DNA of 64,000 nt from Haematobia irritans (taxonomy: Eukaryota > Arthropoda > Insecta > Diptera > Muscidae). The DNA lies in NCBI RefSeq assembly GCF_050003625.1, contig NC_134398.1, positions 25,017,211 through 25,081,210 on the forward strand, written 5' to 3'. Shown one piece after another: positions 58,465 to 64,000 of this stretch (position 1 is the first letter of the stretch; every line of letters begins with the position of its first letter). A program made the position numbers and the translations under genes. Under the pieces are notes generated by a model, which did not search any database, was not told the origin of the DNA, and was given only the letters and a program-made list of their open reading frames with translations.

Positions 58465-61116
58465 ACAAGTATATACGGCCGTAAGTACGGCCAGGCCGAA
58501 GCTTATGTACCCTCCACCATGGATTGCGTAGAAACTTCTACTGAAGACTGTCATCCACAATCGAATTACTTAACGGTAAGCGGTAACACTTACCGATGGC
58601 AAGGTATCTTAAAACTTCCTAACACCGTAATATATACCACATAGTCCATACGTGGTATATATTAAACTGAAAAAGGCCGATTAAATACGTATATAATTAA
58701 GTTTAAAGTTTCTATAGAAATAAAATTTTGACAACATTATCTGTAGAAGTAAAATTTGGAAAAAATTTTCTATAGAAATAAAATTTGGAAAAAAATTTTC
58801 TATAGAAATAAAATTTGGAAAAAATCTTCTATAGAAATAAAATTTTGACAAAATTTTTTATAGAAATAAAATTTCGACAAAATTTTCTATAGAAATAAAA
58901 ATTTGACAAAATTTTCTATAGAAATAAAATTTTGACAAAATTTTCTATAGAAATAACATTTTGACAATGTTTTCTATAAAAATAAAATTTTGGTAGATTA
59001 TTTTTGGCTCGAGTGGCAACCATGATTATGAACCGACATGGACCAATTTTTGTGTGATTGGGGATCGGCTATATATAACTATAGACCGATATGGACCAAT
59101 TTTGGCATGGTTATTAGCGGCCTTATACTAACACCACGATGCAAATTTCAAACGGATCGGATGAATTTTGCTCCTCCAAGAGGCTCCGGAGATCAAATTG
59201 GGGAACGGTTTATATGGGGGCTATATATAATTATGGACCGATATGAAGCAATTCCTGCGTGTTTGTTAGAGACCACATTCTAACACCATGGTCCAAATTT
59301 TAGCCGGATCGGATGAATTTTGCTCCTCCAAGAGGCTCCGGAGGACAAATCCGGGAATCGATTTATATGGGGGCTATATATAATTTCAACCGGATCGGAT
59401 GAATTTTGCTCTTTTAAGAGACTCCGGAGGTCAAATCTGGGGATCGGTTTATATGGGGGCTATATATAATTATGGACCGATGTGGACCAATTTTTGCGTG
59501 GTTGTTAGAGACCATATACTAACACCATGTACCAAATTTCAGCCGGATCGGATGAAATTTGCTTCTCTTAAAGGCCTCGCAAGCCAAATCGGGGGATCCG
59601 TTTATATGGGGGCTTTATATAATTATGGACCGATGTCAACCAATTTTTGCATGGTTGCTAGAGACCATATACTAACACCATGTACCAATTTTCAGCCGAA
59701 TCGGATGAAATTTGGTTTTCTTAGAGGCTCCGCAAGCCAAATCGGGGGATCGGTTTATATGGGGGCTATATGTAATTATAGACCGATATAAACCAATTTT
59801 TGCATAGATTTTAGAGACCATATACTGACACCATGTACCAAATTTCAGCCGGATCGGATGAAATTTGCTTCTCTTAGAGGCCTCGCAAGCCAAATCGGAG
59901 GATCGGTTTATATGGGGGCTATATGTAATTATAGACCGATATAAACCAATTTTTGCATAGTTGTTAGAGACCATATACTGACACCATGTACCAAATTTCA
60001 GCCGGATCGGATGAAATTTGCTTCTCTTAGAGGCCTCGCAAGCCAAATCGGGGGATCGGTTTATATGGGGGCTATATATAATTATGGACCGATATGGAGC
60101 AATTCCTGCGTGTTTGTTAGAGACCATATTCTAACACCATGGTCCAAATTTCAACCGGATCGGATGAATTTTGCTCCTCCAAGAGGCTCCGGAGGACAAA
60201 TCTGGGAATCGATTTATATGGGGGCTATATGTAATTATGGACCGATATGGACCAATTGTTGCATGGTTGTGAGAGACCATATACTAACACCACGAACTAA
60301 ATTTCAACCGGATCTTATGAATTATGCTCCTTTAAGAGGCTCCGGAGATCAAATCTGGGGATCGGTTTATATGGGGGCTATATATAATTATGGACCGATG
60401 TGGACCAATTTTTGCGTGGTTGCTAGAGACCATATACTAACACCATGTACCAAATTTCAACCGGATCGGATGAATTTTGCTCCTTTAAGAGGCTCCGGAG
60501 GTCAAATCTTGGGATCGGTTTATATGGGGGCTATATATAATTATGGACCGATGTGGACCAATTTTTGCGTGGTTATTAGATACCATATACTAACACTATT
60601 TACCAAATTTCAGCCAGATCGGATGAAATTTTCTTCTCTTAGAGGCCTTGCAAGCCAAATCGGGGGATCGGTTTATATGGGGGCTATATATATTTATGGA
60701 CCGATGTCAACCAATTTTTGCATGGTTGTTAGAGACCGTATACTGACACCATGTACCAAATTTCAGCCGGATCGGATGAAATTTGCTTCTCTTAGAGGCC
60801 TTGCAAGCCAAATCGGGGGATCGGTTTATATGGGGGCCATACGTAAAAGTGGACCGATATGGCCCATTTGCAATACCAATTTACCTACATCAATAACAAC
60901 TACTTGTGCCAAGATTCAAGTCGATAACTTGTTTCGTTCGGAAGTTAGCGTGATTTCAACAGACGGACGGACGAACGGACGGACATGCTCAGATCGACTC
61001 AGAATTTCACCACGACCCAGAATATATATACTTTATGGGGTCTTAAAGCAATATTTCGATGTGTTACAAACGGAATGACAATGTTAATATACCCCCATCC
61101 TATGGTGGAGGGTATA
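58465..61116 (+). mobile_element. Family I mini-me-like element, complete, ends defined by insertion in a SINE
   Basis: It starts ACAAGTATATACGGCCGTAA, with palindrome TACGGCCAGGCCGAA and a 5' block (CATCCACAATCGAATTACTT). Next are the 29-bp module (about 58705-58990), the linker TTTTTGGCTCGAGTGGCAAC, and twelve or so 153-bp repeats (59040-60840). The tail is CGTAAAAGTGGACCGATATG, a GGAC tract (60962-60985), the core CTCAGAATTTCACCACGACC and the hairpin CATCCTATGGTGGAGGGTAT. The empty site GCTATAAAAAGGAGG is known from intact SINEs (44480 and 15790), so nothing longer than the shared TATAAAAA was duplicated or lost. Confidence 0.95.
59040..60840 (+). repeat. 153-bp tandem repeats with a 355-codon open frame
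   Basis: GATCGG or its variant starts at 59442, 59595, 59748, 59901 and 60054, exactly 153 bp apart. From 60011 the plus frame is open for 355 codons through repeats, tail and GGAC tract to 61078. A minus-strand frame is also open for 151 codons at 60127-59672. Two unit subtypes occur (CTCCTCCAAGAGGCTCCGGA and CTTCTCTTAGAGGCCTCGCA); they are in part grouped. Confidence 0.95.
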
Positions 61117-61268
61117 AAAAGGAGGTCCATTGTCATTGAGCTTAACATGAAATCGGGCATCACACAGTGATAAGAGAAAAGTTCACCACTGTGGTATCAC
61201 AATGGACTGAATAGTCTACATGAGCCTGATACATCGGGCTGCCACTTAACCTAACATGGATGCGTTGG

Positions 61269-61626
61269 AGATTGGTCGAAGTGTTCGCGAGTCAAAAGTG
61301 GCAAATCCTGATACGACTTAACGAGTTCCACTCTGAGAATGTGGGAAAGATCTTGGACGGGGCAACGTTGGATAGCTAAACGACCTAGCTAAATGTGCCG
61401 GAGTATCGGGCAAGCTGTATTGATGCGTTAGAGATTGATCGAAGTGTTCGCGAGTCACAAATGGCAAATCCTGATACGACTTGTGGCGATCATGAACAAC
61501 TCGGAACGACCACGATCTCGGACGGACAAAAGTCCAAACAAAAACGGAAAGATCGAGGGTCATGGTGACCTTGGGAAGTGCACAACCCCAAGGTGCATTT
61601 GAGATTAGTCGAGGCGGTGGAAGTTC
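61269..61626. repeat. Satellite block, ~164-bp unit
   Basis: GTTGGAGATTGGTCGAAGTG at about 61264 recurs as GTTAGAGATTGATCGAAGTG at about 61427, a spacing of ~164 bp. Both are followed by TTCGCGAGTCA and AATCCTGATACGACTT. Degenerate tandem repeat; no gene recognised. Confidence 0.75.
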
Positions 61627-61640
61627 TGTGGAATCCTAGG

Positions 61641-61990
61641 TTAGGTTAGGTGACAGCCCGATGTATCAGGCTCACTTAGACTATTCAGTCCATTGTGATA
61701 CCACAGTGGTGAACTTTTCTCTTATCACTGAGTGCTGCCCGATTCCATGTTAATCTCAATGACAAGGGACCTCCTTTTTATAGCCGAGACCGAACGGCAT
61801 TCCACATTGCAGTGAAACCACTTAGAGAAGCTTTGAAACCCTCAGGAATGTCACCAGCATAACTGAGGTGGGATAATCCATCGCTGAACAACTTTTTGGT
61901 GTTCGGTCGAAGCAGGAATCGAACCCACGACCTTGTGTATGCAAGGCTGGCATACTAACCATTGCACCACGGTGGCTCCGGAGGCTCCGG
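61641..61990 (-). mobile_element. tRNA-derived SINE, full length, 14-bp target duplication
   Basis: Same structure as 15654-16005: the tail is at the left (TTAGGTTAGGTGACAGCC), with the tRNA-like B and A boxes at the right (GGAATCGAACC at about 61915, CCATTGCACCACGGTGGCTC). The head carries a short extra CCGGAGCCT duplication. It is flanked by TGTGGAATCCTAGG at 61627-61640 and 61991-62004, so the target is the satellite repeat. Confidence 0.94.
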
Positions 61991-62004
61991 TGTGGAATCC
62001 TAGG

Positions 62005-64000
62005 CACGACTTTTGGCAAACATGAACAATGGGGAATCACTGAGTTCGCGGACGTACGATGAGCCTCGGACTATGGTGTGAAGACACGTGAAGATAGCTG
62101 GGACCTTTGTGTGGGCAAAAGTCGAGTAGATACGGAAGGATAGAGGGTGACTGTGACCTTGGTAAGTGCACAACTCAAGGGTACGTTGCGGATTTGTCGA
62201 GGCGTGGTATTCCTTCAAATGTCGAGTAGATACGGAAAGATAGAGGGTAACTGTGACTTTGGTAAGTGCACAACTCAAAGGTGCGTTGGGTATGGTAATC
62301 CTGGGCTCGATTTATAGCAAATATTATCAATATGGACGGGCAATAATCTACGGACTACGGTGTGAAGGCACGTGAAGATAGTTGGGACTGCGACCTTCGT
62401 ATGTGCAAAATTCGAGGAGAAAGCGGAAATATCGAGGGTGCCTACGACTTTGGTAAGTGTACAACTCTAAGGTGAGTTGGGTATTTGTCGAGGTGTGGTA
62501 ATCCTAGGGATTTATGAGAAATATTAGCAATACGGACGCGCAATGAGCTTCGGACTATGACATGAAGGCACTTGAAAACAATTAGGACTGCGACCTTTGT
62601 AAGTGAAAAAGTCAAGCTGAAAACGCAAAGATCGAGGGTGACTGTGACCATGGTAAGTGAACAACTCAAAGGTGCGTTGGATATTTATCGAGGCGTTGTA
62701 ATCCTGGGCTCGATTTGTGACAAATATTAGCAATGCGGACGGGCAATAAGCTACGGACTATTGTGTGAAGGCACGTGAATATAGTGGGGACTGGGACCTT
62801 TGTAAGTGCAAATGTCGAGCTGAAAACGGAAAGATCGAGGGTGACTACGACTTTAGTAAGTGCACAACTCAAAGCTGAGTTGGGTATTTGTCGAGGCGTG
62901 GTAATCCTGGGCTCGATTTGTGACAAATATGAGCAATGCGGACGGGCAATAAGCTACGGACTATGGTGTGAAGGCACGTGAATATAGTGGGGACTGCGAC
63001 ATTTATGAGTTTAAAAGACGAGCCGAAAACGGAAAGATAGAGGACCTTGGTTAGTACACAACTCAAAGGTACGTTTATCGAGGCGTTGTAATCCCGTGCT
63101 CAATTTATAGCAAATATTAGCAATACGTACAGGCAATAATCTTCGGACTAAGCCACGTGAATACAGTTGGGACTGCGACCTCTCTCAGAGCAAAAGACAA
63201 GGAGAAAACGGAAAGATCGAGGGTGAATGTGACCTTGGTAAGTGCACAAATCAAAGGTACGTTGGAGATTTGTCGAGCCATGGCAATTCTGGGCTCGATT
63301 TGTGACAAATATTAGCAATACGAAACTACTGGGATCGCGCACGGGCAATGAGATGGAACAAACCACGTGAAGACATTTAAAAGTGCGACCTCTGTAAGAG
63401 CAAAAGGCGAAGAGAAAATGGAAATATCCAGAAAAACTGTGACATTAGTAAGTGTACAACACAAAGGAACTACGAACCGGCAAGAAATGGGGCTTTGGCG
63501 TGGATTGATGATGTCCAGGGATAAAGTGTGATGGTAAACTTGAGCGGTGCGCTTAACAACGTGAAAATAATGGGGTGACTGCAACCCAGATAAATGCACA
63601 AGCCAGATAGAAGGGACGAGATTGAGAGCGACTGTGAACTGTCGCATAGGCCAACGAGCAATGAACTGGGTCAAGCTATGAGCTGGAGACTGCGGTGTAA
63701 AGGTACGTAAAAAAAGTTGGGACTTGGTAAGTACATAAGCCGAAATCAAGGAATGTGCCGTGAACTGCCATGTGATGGAACTTTGACGCGGGTTGGTTAT
63801 GTCCAGGGGCGATGTACAATGACGACCTTTGTGTGCGCCGACCAACGGAATTGTAAAAATCCATAGTTACTACGAGCTGGATAAGTGTACACGTCAGACA
63901 GAAGCGATGAGATCGAGAGCGATTGTGACCTTGATATATACATAAGAAGAAGTATAACGGGTGGGTCAAGGAGATCGTGGGATCTTAGGAGACTGTGACC
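62005..64000. repeat. Degenerate ~203-bp tandem satellite running off the window
   Basis: Repeated words GTAATCCTGGGCTCGATTTG, GCAATGCGGACGGGCAATAA, AAAACGGAAAGATCGAGGGT and TGGTAAGTGCACAACTCAAA recur. GGCTCGATTT-type positions are about 62305, 62507, 62708, 62911, 63098 and 63293: intervals of about 200, with 187 and 195 where indels occurred. Copies decay towards 64000. Composition is clearly richer in G and C than the rest of the window. The many minus-strand open frames here follow the repeat and are not called. Confidence 0.85.

Larger units (their letters stand above)
58390..61255 (+). mobile_element. 5'-truncated SINE split by a family I element, 13-bp target duplication
   Basis: 58390-58464 (TGATATTTCTGAGTGTTCCA to CGACTCAGCTATA) and 61117-61255 (AAAAGGAGGTCC to CTAAC) are consecutive parts of the SINE. 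ATGGATGCGTTGG flanks it at 58377-58389 and 61256-61268. The tRNA-like head is missing, as expected from incomplete reverse transcription. Confidence 0.93.

Noticed and set aside
60011..61078. 355-codon open frame considered as a gene
   Set aside because: It follows the 153-bp repeat into the GGAC tract, the opposite strand is also open over part of it, and other copies have stops. Kept as a finding, not as a CDS.
61318..63969. Many overlapping minus-strand frames at the right end
   Set aside because: They follow the degenerate ~203-bp satellite; repeated peptide phrases such as TKV-VTLDLSVF come from repeat units and no domain is visible.

Overview
The window looks like heterochromatin-like or intergenic DNA of a higher (calyptrate, muscid-type) fly. 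It is AT-rich, carries no recognisable host gene, and is almost wall-to-wall mobile and tandem-repeat DNA. The fly assignment rests on an irritans-type mariner fragment closely resembling Himar1 of the horn fly, on dipteran mini-me/DINE-1-like elements carrying (GTCC/GTCT)n tracts, and on a LOA/I-type LINE. The species is inference.

Layout: 1-3852 is the 3' part of a LINE (ORF1 end, then an ORF2 encoding endonuclease, reverse transcriptase and RNase H, with one amber codon). 4255-6010 is a 29-bp minisatellite. 6800-12410 holds mini-me-like elements. 12660-22137 is bounded by ~190-bp terminal inverted repeats and an 8-bp target duplication, so it is one ~9.5-kb DNA-transposon-like insertion loaded with nested elements. 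23031-28187 is a nest containing a nearly intact DD37E mariner. 29850-33160 is a large 29-bp array. 34316-38823 is a piggyBac-like shell holding nested mini-me-like elements. 39040-43612 has further 29-bp arrays and an element with tRNA-like modules. 44185-57580 is a run of minus-strand mini-me-like elements with a SINE and a Himar1-like mariner fragment. 57880-64000 is a GC-richer degenerate tandem satellite (about 203-bp unit near the right edge) invaded by SINEs and one large mini-me-like element.

The dominant system is a group of non-autonomous elements with a shared plan, here called families I, II and III. The 5' end starts ACAAGTA.. or AACAAGTAAG.. and carries a GC-rich palindrome. The body is made of ~150-bp repeats, followed by a (ACGG)n or (CAGA)n tract. 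The 3' end is a TATACCC...GGGTATA hairpin whose sequence is an inverted copy of a stretch near the 5' end. This plan fits the mini-me/DINE-1/Helentron-associated type. Family I additionally carries a 29-bp minisatellite and an exactly 153-bp tandem repeat at fixed internal positions. An insertion into a SINE (58465-61116) defines its ends almost to the base.

The SINE has a tRNA-like head and a tail almost identical to the 3' end of the LINE at 1-3852. Its copies carry 10-14 bp target duplications, so the window holds both members of a SINE/LINE pair. No autonomous helicase/Rep gene and no intact transposase is present.
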